From: Amoebidium appalachense
Taxonomy: Eukaryota > Ichthyosporea
Reading direction: 5' to 3'
Assembly: GCA_963693365.1 (NCBI GenBank)
Contig: CAVNZM010000009.1
Coordinates: 3,534,001 to 3,598,000 of the forward strand
DNA: 64,000 nt
The position numbers and the translations under genes are program-made. Of the stretch, positions 22,980 through 51,982 are shown piece after piece. The first letter of the stretch is position 1. Every line of letters starts with the position of its first letter. Below the pieces are notes generated by a model. That model was not told the origin of the DNA. It searched no databases and saw nothing but the letters and a program-made list of their open reading frames with translations.

Positions 22980-23744
22980 TGTTGGAGTACACTGGTACTC
23001 CCGGCTAGCAATGTCTGTTAGAGAAAGTTTCTGAGCAATTGAATAACTGTTTCAACACTCACTCGAGTGCATAGAGCTTTTGTTTACGGTCATATTCATA
23101 TATGGTAATTATATGTTTGAGCCAAAACTGTACCAATGACGAGCTTCACTAGCAACGTGCTAATTGTGCTCATTAATTAATATTCCCGGTTCAGATGATG
23201 TCATGTCTATATTTGCCACAGGATTCTATTCTTAGAGTGGTAGTGTGCTTTATTCCCGGATATTCTCAGAATATTTTTAGTTGTGTGAAGCAAGATTTAC
23301 GTTTAACTGCAATTGGTGTGTTAAACACGTTTATTTGTGTGCTTTAGTGCAAGTTAACTAGCCACTCAACGTGCACAGTTAACTTTTATATCTTTAACGA
23401 CTTGTTTTCATTGTGCTCTCTTTTCGGCCATGCTGTACATGGCCCACCACCAGGGTGCACACGAGGCCACCATGAGGTGGCCAACGACTATATAAAGCAG
23501 TGCCTCCCATGTCACAAACATGGGAAGCAGAACGTTTGATTTACACTTTTCTACTGTCGTTTCCAGTGCACAAAACACATAGACTAGTTACCCATCATAC
23601 ACGACACTATGTCTGACAACTTACAGTTGCAGCAACTAGTCCAACTACTGGAGCAGAGGTTGGCCTCACAAGATGCAATCATTTCTGACTTACAGAAGGA
23701 ACAACGTGCACTAGAACTAGCTTCTATGAACACAATGTCCAACA
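22980..23744 (+). repeat. Copia 3' LTR
   Basis: 765 bp, the same as the 5' LTR on visual comparison. It also carries the gag ATG (23609) and 45 codons, which here read out into the gypsy flank and stop at 23860 (an 83-residue chimeric frame with no expected function). Confidence 0.96.
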
Positions 23745-23749
23745 CAACC
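23745..23749. repeat. Right target-site duplication CAACC
   Basis: Matches 17863-17867 exactly; five bases is the usual size for Ty1/copia integrases. Confidence 0.95.
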
Positions 23750-25580
23750 TGCCACACGCTGGCCGCGATCCTCACCACGGATTGGCCCGTTCCCAATATT
23801 CCTCCCGCTTACCAGCACAACCATTCGAGGAGATATCAGTTGACCTTCTCACTAAACTGACTCCTTCTTTCAACGGCAATAAATATATTCTCGTTGTTGT
23901 TGACAATTTAACCAATTGGATTGAAGCTTTCCCAATCCCGGATAAAAAGGCAGACACCATCGCACGCACACTCGTGGATGAAATATTCTGCCGCTATTCC
24001 CCTTCTCGCCGTGTGATTGTAGACGCCGAAAATAACTTCACCGGCAAACTTATGTCCGATGTATGCCGCCTACTGGGCATAGATCGCAATCTTTACCCCA
24101 CCGTACCACCACTCGTCCAATCACGGGGTTTGGTGGAAAAGGCAAATATGGATATTATCCGTGTCCTGCGCATGTACGTCTCCTCCCACCACCAGGACTG
24201 GGATATTTATCTACCCACCGCACTTTCTGCGTTGCGCTCCTCCCTCAATGCCAGCAGAGGCCATTCCCCCTTTTACCTCCTTTTTGGTATTGACCCCAGA
24301 CTTCCCGTTGATCTGGAATTTGAGCACCCCACACGTGCCCATCTCCCTGAAAATGTGTCACCCAACAACTTGTACACCGCTTGCAGGATGCACGATTGGC
24401 CGCACAGGAGACTTTACGTCAAGCGAGAGCAAAGCAAAAGCAATATGATGATGCTCACTCTCATAGCGTGCGCATATATACACCTGGCCAACAAGTGTGG
24501 GTGCACACACCAGTAACCCAACGCTACCCCACTGGTAAATTACTCCACATGTGGCAAGGTCCATACCGTTTTGCCCATCGCATCCCTGGCAATCCTGAAC
24601 TGTACCAACTTGCCACTCCACGCAGTAAATTTATGAAAAATCCGGTTCATCACGATTGGTTAAAACCATTTATCAACCGAGATGACCGCCCCTTGGACGA
24701 TGCTATCCTACCCTTTCCACCTCTCCCACAACCACAAGATCCCCCCGCACCTGGGCAACACCCACTTGCGGAAGAAGATCTTCCTGAGGATGCAGAATTC
24801 GTGGTTCAGCCACCCCCCCCTCCACCCCACCCCCACCCTCTCCTTCGCGCACGCCCCCTCCCCCCGCCCCCCCTCAACCTCAACCACAACCTCACCCTGC
24901 CCGTTCAAAACATCTTCCACAACCCCCTCCCCCTCCCTCCCCCATGCCTCAAGCTATGCCTGCCCAGCCACCCACTCCACCCACTAAGGTACTTTAACGA
25001 ATTATTTGAGGCAAATTTACATTTACTAAGTAAAATAGTATAACGTTATGCAGGTTTGAGCATAACGTTATGCACGTTTCAAAAAATTAAAAATGTAATA
25101 ACTTGGGAACCGTTCAACCAAAATGCACCAAGTTTTCACAGTTAGTGTGTTGTTATACCCCCTGCACACGTACACTGAGATACCAGCAAAACAGTTTGAT
25201 CTGCTCAAGCGATCACGAAAAAACACGAAAAAACTTTTAAAACACTTTAGGTCAATATTTTCGGTAAAATCCCTTCACTCTCCGATTTCCCCTACCCGGC
25301 CTAGCCGTACCTACGCAGGCCGCTCCCCCTCCACCCCCACCCCCACTACCCCCCCTTCCCCCCCGCCTCCTCACCACATCACTTACGTTCTCCCTCAAAT
25401 ACATACCCGGACCCCCATATGCCCAATTTGGCACCCTACCCGCATATCCACGCCCCACTATCGTATACGTGGATCTTCCCCGGATGGGCATATGCACCTG
25501 ACGGCCGATTGTACTACTTGGCCGCTGATCATAACGGTCAACCCGCATGGTTTCCGGATGACCGCATGATCGAAATATAA
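23750..25580 (+). pseudogene. Gypsy pol, right part: integrase core, GPY module and tail
   Basis: The zinc finger continues as CHTLAA from 23750, and the frame then shifts. The integrase core shows EEISVDLL (first Asp), IVDAENNF (second Asp, with the usual DxG region altered) and GLVEKANMDI (Glu). After another shift near 24390 comes the C-terminal module with VWVHTP, WQGPYRFAHRI and HHDWLKPF, then a Pro-rich tail. After AT-rich and Pro-rich sequence a last frame at about 25460-25580 encodes APDGRLYYLAADHNGQPAWF and stops; it may be a C-terminal chromodomain-like or tail cassette of the element. No LTR follows that I can recognise. Confidence 0.85.
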
Positions 25581-25931
25581 AAAGATCCCCCCCCCCCCCC
25601 CCCCCCCCCCCCCTGGTAACAGTAGGCACCCATTACCTACCGTCCCCAACCCATTAAAAAAAAAAAAAAAAATGAACATCATTTTTATTTACTATACACT
25701 CCTCTCTTTTCCGAGCGCCTTACCTCGCAAGGCCACCTCCTTCTGAGTTGGCTACTCACTCGAGCCGCTCGAATCGCTAGGCCTTTCCCCTCATTTCCTG
25801 TCCCCCTTCCCCCCCCCCCCCCCCCCCCCCCCCCCCCGCCACCGCCTTCTAGGCCTACTTCCACGTGCACGAGGCGAGCACCCTATCTCGCCACCCCTGT
25901 ACCAACCTGGCTACTCACTCGAGCTGTTCCG

Positions 25932-26023
<92 letters not shown>

Positions 26024-27840
26024 GTGACACACCCACGCACATACACACACACTATATTTTCGAATAAAAAATTCGTTTGCACGTGTTGTATGCATGAATG
26101 CGTGCCTGTACATATTATATGCATGAAGGCTTTATTAAATAACGCTAACTTACTTTTAGCACGTTCTTTAGTAGCATCTTAGCTACTTGTGCTTTGGCCG
26201 CTAGCTAGAGCGTCATATCCAATTTTTCTTTCATATATAGCTTGCCCTAGCATAGGTCTCTAATTTAGCTTGAATAGGCTTGTTTAAATTATAGCACATA
26301 GCCTTTATAAGCTATCGCTAGACCTCATAACATCTGCCACATGTCTGTATTCTAGTATGCCCGTACATAACTGCCACTTTCGGTGCTGCCTTATACCCTG
26401 GGTGCTGGTCACTCTGTTAGCCGCCCTTTTTTTCTCCTGGTGTGAGTTCGGGACGAGCTCAACTCCCCCGGGGGGAATGCCCGAGCGAGATCACGTGACC
26501 TCGCCCGCACTGGGGTATAGGCAGGCGCACCCGGCTCACGGCAGCCAGATTGGCCATCGCTCTCACAAGCACAGGCCCAATACAGACTCTCGGCAGCTCT
26601 GTGTGAGTCCCGTCACCGTCCCTCACACTAAGTGCCTCGTTCCCCTTTTCCCCTCTTGTTCCTTAGTCCCATGTACCACTAGCTTAGGCAATATTTGTAA
26701 AAAAAGTTAGAGCAACTCAGGGTTCGAAATTGAAATTTCACATGTTCACAGTGCTCACACACTGCTACATACATAGTGCACGGCCTGCACAATCTAGAAG
26801 AAAGGGCCTGCGAAGTACATATAGCGCACGTGTCAATCCCCAGGGCTGCCTGCTGTACGCACGGAAACCAACGCCATCTGACGACTTGACTCATGCTGCA
26901 GCTGGAGCATGCAAAATTTGTCGGGGAACTGCCAAAAAGATTCAAAATAGAGGCTCAAACACAAAAATGCACGGGGAGCCCACAACGTTTACAAAAATGA
27001 ACGGTGCCACCCCCCCCCCCCCCCCCCCCCCCACCCACCCACCACCACCACCACACACACACACACACACACACACCCACGTGGCCACGTGCACCCACAC
27101 CGGCCCCCCCCAAAACCTTGCCTTCAAAGCTATCATACATATGCCTCATCCATTTGCGCACACTGTGCACATGTGAATCCTCATGCGGGTTCTCTGTAGG
27201 CATGCACAAACCAACAAAACACCCTGTTTAATTAAACTGTGGTCGTGGATCAAAATTTCTTTGTTATCTTTAGTTTTAATCAGCTATTCTGCAATCAATA
27301 GGACAAGCCTATTAAAACATCACCGGCATACTATAACACGTGCTGCCTGATAAACCAGTATCAAGGCACACTCTCACCCAGTTGAAACTATCACAAACAA
27401 ATCAAACATTAATCTCCCCCCCCCCCCCCCCCCCCCCCTCCACCAAATATGCCTTCTTTTTTACTTCCCTCCCTTTATGTCATCATGACAGAATAATACT
27501 AACATCATTGGCACCCCAAGGCTGTATTGTGGTATAAGATTTATCTATTGAAGAAAGAATATGGGGAAAACCATCTAGCTACGCCAATCAGATTAGCCAT
27601 ATAAGGAAATTAAAAAAAATCGTTTTTACGAAAGGGGGCCCTACGTGTGTTTGTGTGTGTGCGCGCGCGCGTGCGTGTATTGTGGGTGCAGGCGCCCGTT
27701 GGCATGTTTGCGCGTTTGTGCCTGTGTGTGTGCGCACGAGTATGTGTGTGTGACTGCGCGGGCGTAAGCACACACCTTGTATCTGTGTGCGTGTGTACTG
27801 TGTGTGTTCTGTGTGTGTATGTGTATGTGTGTGTGTTTGT

Positions 27841-27897
<57 letters not shown>

Positions 27898-28164
27898 TGT
27901 GGTGTGTCTGTGCTGGGGGGGGCAAGGGTTAAGAAAACCAATGCGCTAAGCCTAAGTCGATAGCCTCAGCAACCCCCCCCCCCCCCCCCCCACACACACA
28001 CACAGTCACACACAAAACACACACACACACAAAAAAATGCCCACACACAAACACCTCCCCACGCAAAACAAAAAAGCAATCCTTCTGACAAATTGCGCAA
28101 CTGCATGCCTCCGAGCACAAGTCCGGTGGTTCAGAATATCGCCAATTACGCTCCTCTCAGCCGA
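25581..28164. repeat. Intergenic repeats downstream of IFRD and gypsy
   Basis: C run 25587-25613, A run about 25656-25672, C run 25809-25837, (CA)n 25935-26022, unique sequence 26023-27010 without recognisable genes, C run then (CA)n 27010-27078, C run 27415-27438, (TG)n with variants 27643-27902, and C run then (CA)n 27973-28030. Frames encoding His-Thr or Cys-Val repeats are artefacts. Confidence 0.7.
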
Positions 28165-39187
<11,023 letters not shown>

Positions 39188-40006
39188 GTTGACTTGCAAC
39201 AGCGAACAACTGCGCTCTGCTTGCCCAGTTAAATAGCCCTATCCAGGTTATAACTTGCTACAAAAGGAACTCGCTCCAGCTAAGCTAGCTCGATGTTGAA
39301 ATGTATCTGGGTGTGGCACGGTAGCAGCAAGCCAAGCAATTACAAGCAAACTTATTGACCTGTTAACCCTAATAGCTCTTATAAACCCTCCAGATATCGG
39401 GTCACGAAGTTATCCCACCTGTATAAGTGGGAAAATCAACAAAGGTAGTTGAAATTGAAAGAAGTATAGTTCGTTATTTAGCTCTCTCCTCCCAATTGCA
39501 AACTTTGAGTGTGAGGGCCACACAGACTGACTGTGAGTGGTGCGGGGCCAGTGACGTCATGGAACACGATGGAATCGCGATAATTAAGTCCTTTCTGATT
39601 GGCTGACAGGGTTCGAAGGCTCACACAGACAAAGCCTCTGAAACAAATGAGGCTGTTTCCACGGCCATGGGCTGTTTCTTAGCCGGGGTTAGTCTACTTT
39701 CGCTATGATTTTTCTAATTTATAAATGTTTTTCTGCAACCTAGTTTTTAGATAATTTTTGGAAAGGTGGCTGTCGTACCAGCAAAAACTCGACAAAAAAT
39801 CGCTGGGGCCGGGTGTTGGCGCCTTCAGTGCACCGTGCCTGCGGCGAACCGTTCAAATTCCATGTTCGACGTCCACAAACTCAGAATCTGAGGCTCACAC
39901 TTCGTCATCATGCCAATATATTGTGGTCTAGTGCACAGAGACACACATGCACACTTACAAATATTGTGGTGCACAAACGCCGTACACCGGGGTCTCCGGA
40001 GGGGGG
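39188..40006 (-). promoter_or_regulatory. IFRD upstream region
   Basis: A TATTTAA box at 39235-39229 (minus strand) lies about 42 bases before the IFRD ATG, giving a short leader. Further upstream is unique sequence with several ATTGG/CCAAT-type motifs (for example near 39598) and no recognisable gene. Confidence 0.45.
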
Positions 40007-40085
40007 GCGGGTTGGTGCAATGGTAAGATCTCTGCGTGTCAAGCTCAAAGTCGCAGGATCGATCGGACGGCCATCTAGAAACACC
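40007..40085 (+). repeat. tRNA-like sequence, probable SINE head or tRNA relic
   Basis: GGTTGGTGCAATGGTAAG resembles a pol III A box in a tRNA D arm, and CGCAGGATCGATC, about 33 bases on, resembles a B box with one mismatch (GGATCGATC for GGTTCGANNC). The acceptor and T stems do not close, so it is not a working tRNA gene. A/T-rich sequence near 40637-40660 could be a SINE tail but is far away. Only one copy is seen in the window. Confidence 0.3.
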
Positions 40086-43013
<2,928 letters not shown>

Positions 43014-43019
43014 GTTTAT
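43014..43019 (-). other. Polyadenylation signal of rolling-stone-like gene A
   Basis: AATAAA on the minus strand, about 410 bases after the stop codon at 43426. The corresponding segment of copy B has been displaced by a 158-base (CA)n. Confidence 0.5.
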
Positions 43020-43051
43020 TAATGAAAATAGGCAAACATATGCGAGTTTAC

Positions 43052-43111
<60 letters not shown>

Positions 43112-43425
43112 TAGTCATGTCAATATTTAGCAAGAGCACCAACGGCTTTTCAATGTGCTGGGGTACACGCAGTGCCCCACTGCCACGCGTTAATAAGGTG
43201 GCGCATTTGAGTCTCAGTGTGTAGTAACCGAGTCGCTTATAACAATCTAGAGAACCATTTTTGTTCTTGTAACTATTCGAGTAGGAAAGGGATAAACTAA
43301 TCTGGTCTGGCCTCCTGAGTGAGTAGTTACAGGCGATAGGTAGCGCCAAAGTCATTAACAGAGGATATATGTATACTTTCACTGAAACCACTTCTTGCGT
43401 GGCCCGGAGTAATTAATTCGTCTAT

Positions 43426-43769
43426 CTAGGAATCCCTTCTGAATCTTGCGACGAGCTTCTCTCTACCAAGATGCACAAAAAAGCACCCTGTCCAAATAAG
43501 GCAAGCGCCAGCAACCAGGATGGGGTAGATGTACCAGGCCGCTGGGGTGGTAATGTCCATGAACCAGTAGGTCCATCCGAACCCTGCAAAGTAGAAGATC
43601 CACGTGTACACACAGAAGCTGAGCAAAAAGGCGACGAAAAAGTAGATGTGGCCGAAAACAAAAATCTGGCGGTTGCATGAAAATTCAATCAGCATCATCA
43701 CGCCGTCCATGCCGTGCAGGCTGAAGTTGGTCCATGCTCGGAGGCTCTCACTCCAGGCAGCTGTTGAAT

Positions 43770-43800
<31 letters not shown>

Positions 43801-44333
43801 GGGGGGGAAGGGGGGAGGGGGGAGGGGGGGGGGGGGGGGGCAGTTAGTGCGACGGTTTTTGGGAGAGGGGGGGGGGGGGGGGGGGGGGGGGGCAGTTAGT
43901 GCGACGGTTTTTGGTATAGCAGGGATCAACAGAAAACGGTGCATGTGCATGCAACTACCCTTCATGATACTTGTGTGGGCCGGTGTTACAGTGCATGTAC
44001 GTGTCGTGAACGGGAATAGGGTAACGGCATGCCTTGGGTAAATCGGATTAATGCAGGCGCTCTATCTGATTTATGCAAGTTGCCATTATGGGCCGAGACG
44101 TATACACAACAGCGAGAGAGCACTTCCCTAAAAACCTCTTTGGCAACGAGCTTATTGAAAGCAAAAAGAGTGCCCTTCCAATCTACATAAAGAAGAGGTT
44201 TATTCCAAGCGATCTTACAGTAATGTCTCGATCATAGTATAATCAATTTTGTGCGATTGTTTTAGGCTACCTTTACCACACGCATCGTGTTTTGAACAAC
44301 ACATGTACACCTTCGTTTTTTTTTTTTTTTTTT

Positions 44334-44380
<47 letters not shown>

Positions 44381-45794
44381 GATAGGGCCTACTTACGTGC
44401 CCAGGATCTTAGGCAGGTCCAAAACAGGATTGGAACGATGACCTTAAACGTGAACATGACCTCGTACAAGATCCAGAATGCAAGGTTGATCCACCGCGGC
44501 TGCGACTCAAAACTGCGTGGCTTGCCCTCACGTCCTTGCCGGATATAAAGTGCTGTGGGGAGGGGGATAATCCATTACTATTTCTACCGAATCACTACCA
44601 TATTTCAGAACCATAGACTATAGGTAATTTTAATTTAATGGTATGGTATCCAAATATCTATTGAGGTTGCCCACATGGAATGTGACAATTAACTGATAGG
44701 GGAAAGGACCGGGAACATATATCATACCTGTATGTACTGCTGCCGCAATAAGGTAGATGGTCATTCCGATGAATGTCAGTTGTGTGCCGTAGCGAAACTG
44801 CAATGGGCACGTGTGTGGCATTAGAAATAATCCATGCGCACAATGTCGATGGCAATGCGTGATACATGAGCCAACTAGTGTTAACGAACAGTACATAATT
44901 AGCATGCTAAATTTGCCCCCCCCCCCCCCCCCCCCGGCCCCTACCCATCCTCCCTCCCCCCCCCCCCCCCCCCCACTCTCCCCTACCCATGTGCACCCAC
45001 CCACCCCACCCCACCCCATTTTAATCTCCAACTAATGCCGTAGAATATTATGTACTTGTGAAGAAACACACGTCAATACAAACGAGAATGAATTTGAGAA
45101 TGCAAAGAATTTTTTAGTTTTGCAGCAGCTTGTCCATGCATGAGGCCTATAGGGCAAGTTATGGGAATTGTAACAGGAAATAAATTAAGTTTTATAAAGA
45201 ACACTTCGCAGGGATCGGGTAGGCTCCCCGGGGAGGGCTTGGAATGGCGTGCACGGGGCGGGCCCAGGGGATGTGAAGGGGGGAGGGGGGAGGGGGGAGG
45301 AGGGGGGATGGGGGGGGGCCGGGGGAGGGGGTCGATGATTCATTCAGAAATTAACACACAGGCCCACAGATGTTCAAGTAGAAACCTACCCAAAGGCCAT
45401 GGTCAAAGTCAAGCATAGCAGATGACGTCAGAGTGGCCAGTGCGTAGCACACAAGCACGGCCCTCACGCACAGCAGAGCCCATGCAGGCAGGAAGTGTGA
45501 GGTCACAAATCTCTCCGTGTCCAGGTGGTGAAACTTGAACCGCCAAAACTGTTCCCTCCACCCGCCAGCGTGGTAGGGTTGTAACACGTCATCGTCTGTG
45601 TCTTGTGGTGGTTTCTGGTCTGCGACGGCAACGCTGCACACAACTGCCTCGAGACTTACGGGCTTGAAATCGTAGAATGTTTTCGAATTGGAAACTTCGA
45701 AGGCTAGCGGTTCCACGACATCTGCACATGTGGGGCTCTGCATGGTCGAGTCGGTGTTTGCGCTCGCAGAGCTGTAGTTGGCGTGAGGTGCCAT
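43426..45794 (-). CDS. Rolling-stone-like six-helix membrane protein, copy A
   Basis: Exons 45794-45390, 44797-44728, 44552-44397 and 43760-43426 join in phase with standard GT-AG introns to give 321 residues. The first about 100 residues are hydrophilic with several Ser/Thr and acidic stretches. Six hydrophobic helices follow: residues about 105-125 (PAWALLCVRAVLVCYALATL), one in exon 2 (LTFIGMTIYLIAAAVH), one in exon 3 (LAFWILYEVMFTFKVIVPILFW), and three in exon 4, which begins with the conserved SLHGMDGVMMLIE and ends with YIYPILVAGACLIW. The H-G-x-x-x-x-M-L-x-E helix and YxYPIL near the C-terminus fit the Drosophila rolling stone family and its plant relatives. Rolling stone functions in myoblast fusion; the role here is unknown. 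It has a TATA/CCAAT promoter shared with copy B. Confidence 0.85.
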
Positions 45795-45926
45795 GTTAGC
45801 GGGTGGTCGCCTTTGCTGCTTAACGACGAAAAAAAGAAAGAGTTTGCGCTTGCGGCTGTCTGAAAGCGACACACAGCTGAAACGTTTTTCGAAAGCGCAC
45901 TGAAATCTGCAGCGCAAGGTCATCCG

Positions 45927-46013
45927 TTTATATACTTTTTGTGCTGGATCTCGCAACCAATCATAATAGTATTAGTTTTGAACCAATCATAAAGGGTCAT
46001 AAGATCCCCCAAT
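45927..46013 (-). promoter_or_regulatory. Promoter of copy A: TATA box and three CCAAT boxes
   Basis: TATATAAA (45934-45927, minus strand) lies 133 bases before the ATG. Upstream are three CCAAT boxes (as CCAATCA on the plus strand) at 45957, 45983 and 46009, exactly 26 bases apart. Confidence 0.75.
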
Positions 46014-48709
<2,696 letters not shown>

Positions 48710-49193
48710 TTTAGCAGACCACTGAAAACGTTTCAAATGTGCTGGGATACGCACAGTGCAAACACCCCTGCCACGTTGAACTATATCAGATGGCGGCACG
48801 AGTCTTAAGGTATAGTAATTATATCGCATCAAAACTCTACAGAACCATTTTTGCTCTTGTAAAGACATTTTGGCTATGGAAGGATGGCTAAATTTATCTG
48901 GATTTTTGTGTTTTGAATCTACATGGAACAGACCACGGGCCAAAGTTATTGGCAGGGGCTAAAAATCGATACCACTGAACCCACTTCTAATAATAACATG
49001 CCCTGGAGCACATAAAAGCCTCCTTCATCACTCGACATCTACGTACCCAAAAATAATATAACACTAAGGCAATATACCGACCAACCCCATGCCTGAGACT
49101 GGTCTCTCTATGCGTCGAAAAAACAGCCCGCTTCAACCCCCCCCCCCCCCCCCAAAAAAAAAAAAAAAAACAATGAAAAATAAAAAAGTCTAT

Positions 49194-49543
49194 TTAGTTA
49201 TCCTTTCGGAGTCTTGCGACAAGCTTCTCTCTACCAACATGCGCAAAAAAGCACGCTGTCCAAATAAGGCAGGCGCCAGCAACCAGGATGGGGTAGATGT
49301 AACAGGCCGCCGGGGTGGTAGTGTCCATGAACCAGTAGGTCCATCCGAACCCTGCAAAGTAGAAGATCCACGTGTACACACAGAAGCTGAGCAAAAAGGC
49401 GACAAAAAAGTAGATGTGGCCGAAAACAAAAATCTGGCGGTTGCATAAAAATTCAATCAGCATCATCACGCCGTCCATGCCGTGCAGGCTGAAGTTGGTC
49501 CATGCTCGGAGGCTCTCACTCCAGGCAGCTGTTGAATGTATGT

Positions 49544-49591
<48 letters not shown>

Positions 49592-51015
49592 ACGGTCAGT
49601 GTTTTGTTAATGACATATAGGCTGCACGGGGTCACGGTGTATGCTACACGGAATGTACCATGTGCATGCGACTACCCTATGAAAAATATGATACTGGTGT
49701 GTGTCAGATACGGAAATAGGCTCGGAATACGTTGAATATATCGGATCAACACAGGCTCCTAATCATGCACTTTTCCACTCATCCGGCAGAGATGCCCTGG
49801 AAACCTAACGTGCTCGTCAACGTTATGAAATGGATATGGGTGCGACAGATTACATTCATATCATGCCATTGAATGTTGACCACAATTCGGTAACAATGAA
49901 TGAGCGTTTCATTTAAAATTTGTGCATTTCTAACACGAGTGTACCTGGGTATTCAGTTACAGCTCCTTTGAGCAGGAGGTCACTTTTAGTTTCAGGCAGC
50001 CCTACAGCATGTATTCTACTATGTTTCAAGTTGCAAGTATGTATTTTAGGCTATACCTTTCGGGCCATACACATCGTATTTTGAATGCATGTGGTAATGG
50101 ACCCAGGCATAATCACTCTTTTTTTTTTTTTTTTTTTTTTTGGGGGGGGGGGGGGGGGTGAGGGGGAGGGGAGGGGGGGGGGGGGGGGGGGGGGGGGGGT
50201 CACTTACGTGCCCAGGATCTCAGGCAGGTCCAAAAAAGGATTGGCACGATGATCTTAAATGTGAACATGACCTCGTACAAGATCCAGTATGCAAGGTTGA
50301 TCCACCGCGGCTGCGACTCGAAGCTGCGTGGCTTGCCTTCACTCCCTTGCTGGATATAAAGTGCTGGAGGGACGAGGATAAACCATTACTATTCCTACAG
50401 ATTTAACACCATGTTCCAAAACCATCGACTTGAGTAGTTTTTATTGCACTGGATAGTGTGTTGTATACGTATACTATAGCTACGTTCTATTGGGATCCCA
50501 AGTCATCCGCCAGCCTCCTCCCGGGGGGGGGAGGAGGGGGGGAGAGGGGGGAGGGGGGGGGGGGGGGGAGGGGGCGGGGCGGTGAGGGGAGGGGGGGAGG
50601 GGACAGTGGGGACAGTGGGGGAAGGGAGGGGGGAAAGGGGGTGGAGGAGGGGGGAGGGGGGGGTGGAGGGGGGGGTGGAGAGGGGGAGATAACCAATTGA
50701 TGTCGAGAAACCGTTTAAACGAAATCAAATTTTAAACATGTCGTTGCACAAATATCGTGCCATTAATTTATTCTATCCAAAAACCAGGGGCCTAATACCT
50801 AGGATACTTATATGGTATGTGGCTCCGTAAAAATAGGGGAAAGGATAGGCTCATACCTGTGTGGGCTGCTGCTGCGATAAGGTAGATGGTCATTCCGATG
50901 AATGTCAGCTGTGTGCCGTAGCGAAACTGCAATGGGCAAGGGTATGGCATGAGAAATTTAAGGCTTCATGCGCACGTGCGCACTATCGTTTGCATGATCG
51001 TGAGCCTACTGCATA

Positions 51016-51062
<47 letters not shown>

Positions 51063-51313
51063 CCACCACCACCACCACCACCACCACCACCCGGCCCATT
51101 ACAATCTCCAATTCTTATCGTGAATTGTTGGCATGCGCAAAGAAACATGATGCAAAAAGAGGCAAGAATATGAATTCGGAAATTAGTGGTTGCAGGTTTG
51201 AAGGCCTGTTAGGGCGCCTTGTGGGAATCGTAGCAGGAAACAAACTAGTAAGTTTTGCACTTCGGAGGGGCCGGGTGGGGGTGGTTTGGGGGTGGGTTTT
51301 TTTTTTTTTTTTT

Positions 51314-51368
<55 letters not shown>

Positions 51369-51831
51369 GGATGAAGACATCACACAGGCCCATAGATGTT
51401 CGAATTCAAGAAGAACCTACCCAGAGGCCATGGTCGAAGTCAAGCATAGCAGATGAAGTCAGTGTAGCCAGTGCGTAGCACACAAGCACGAACCTCACGC
51501 ACAGCAGAGCCCATGTAGGCAGAAAGTGTGAGGTCACAAATCTCTCCGTGTCCAGGTAGTGAAACTTGAGCTGCCAAACCTGTTCCCTCCACCCGCCAGC
51601 GTGGTAGGAATGCAAGACGTCATCCTCTTTGTCTTGTGGTGCTCTCTGCTCTGGGACTGCAACACTGCACACATCTGCTTCTTCTATAATAGTACTTGCG
51701 GGCTTGAAATTGTAGAATGTTTTCGAATTGGAGGCTTCCACGGTAAATGTGGGACTCTGCATGGTCGAGTCGGTGTTTACGTTATTATTGGTGTTTTCAC
51801 TCGCAGAGCTTTAGTTGGCACGAGGTGTCAT
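49194..51831 (-). CDS. Rolling-stone-like membrane protein, copy B (N-terminal stop)
   Basis: Exons end at the same sites as copy A: up to 51421, 50926-50857, 50363-50208 and 49528-49194. The six-helix region is intact and closely similar. The ATG equivalent to copy A's lies at 51831, but codon 7 is TAA (51813-51811) where copy A has TAC. The next in-frame Met is at 51762, so translation from there would give about 299 residues lacking only the extreme N-terminus. Copy B also has a four-codon insertion (near 51787) and a five-residue difference around residues 45-50. It may be active through downstream initiation, or in early decay. Confidence 0.75.
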
Positions 51832-51982
51832 GTTAGCGGGTGGTCGCTTTTGCTGCTGGAAAACAAAAAGGAAAAAAAAGGAAGTTTATGCTTGCAAGTG
51901 CTGTGCGAATACTGGAAGCGATGTACAGCTAAGCAATTTTGAGCTCGAGAGCGCACTGAAATCTGCAGCAAGCGGTCATCCG

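Larger units (their letters stand above)
17868..23744 (+). mobile_element. Complete Ty1/copia retrotransposon, very young
   Basis: 5,877 bp with 765-bp LTRs that begin TGTTGG and end CCAACA (6-bp inverted ends) and are flanked by CAACC. Inside are a primer site, a gag-protease-integrase-RT-RNase H polyprotein in the copia order, and a G-rich tract next to the right LTR. By eye the two LTRs are the same along their full length. The polyprotein has one frame break at the RT active site. It sits inside a gypsy integrase gene. Confidence 0.97.
14665..25580 (+). mobile_element. Decayed Ty3/gypsy retrotransposon, split by a copia insertion
   Basis: Collinear gypsy fragments appear in the order protease end, Pro-rich linker, pre-RT spacer, RNase H, integrase zinc finger, (copia insertion 17868-23744), integrase core, integrase C-terminal GPY-type module, Pro-rich tail and a final small cassette ending at 25580. 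Gag, most of the protease and the entire reverse transcriptase core are missing, and no LTR is recognised on either side. Frameshifts occur near 16250, 16890, 23770 and 24390. The order protease-RT-RNase H-integrase is diagnostic of Ty3/gypsy as opposed to copia. Confidence 0.9.

Noticed and set aside
26357-27176. Two unique open frames of 117 and 148 codons
   Set aside because: No domain, weak composition signal, no splice or promoter context; one ends in a C run and (CA)n.
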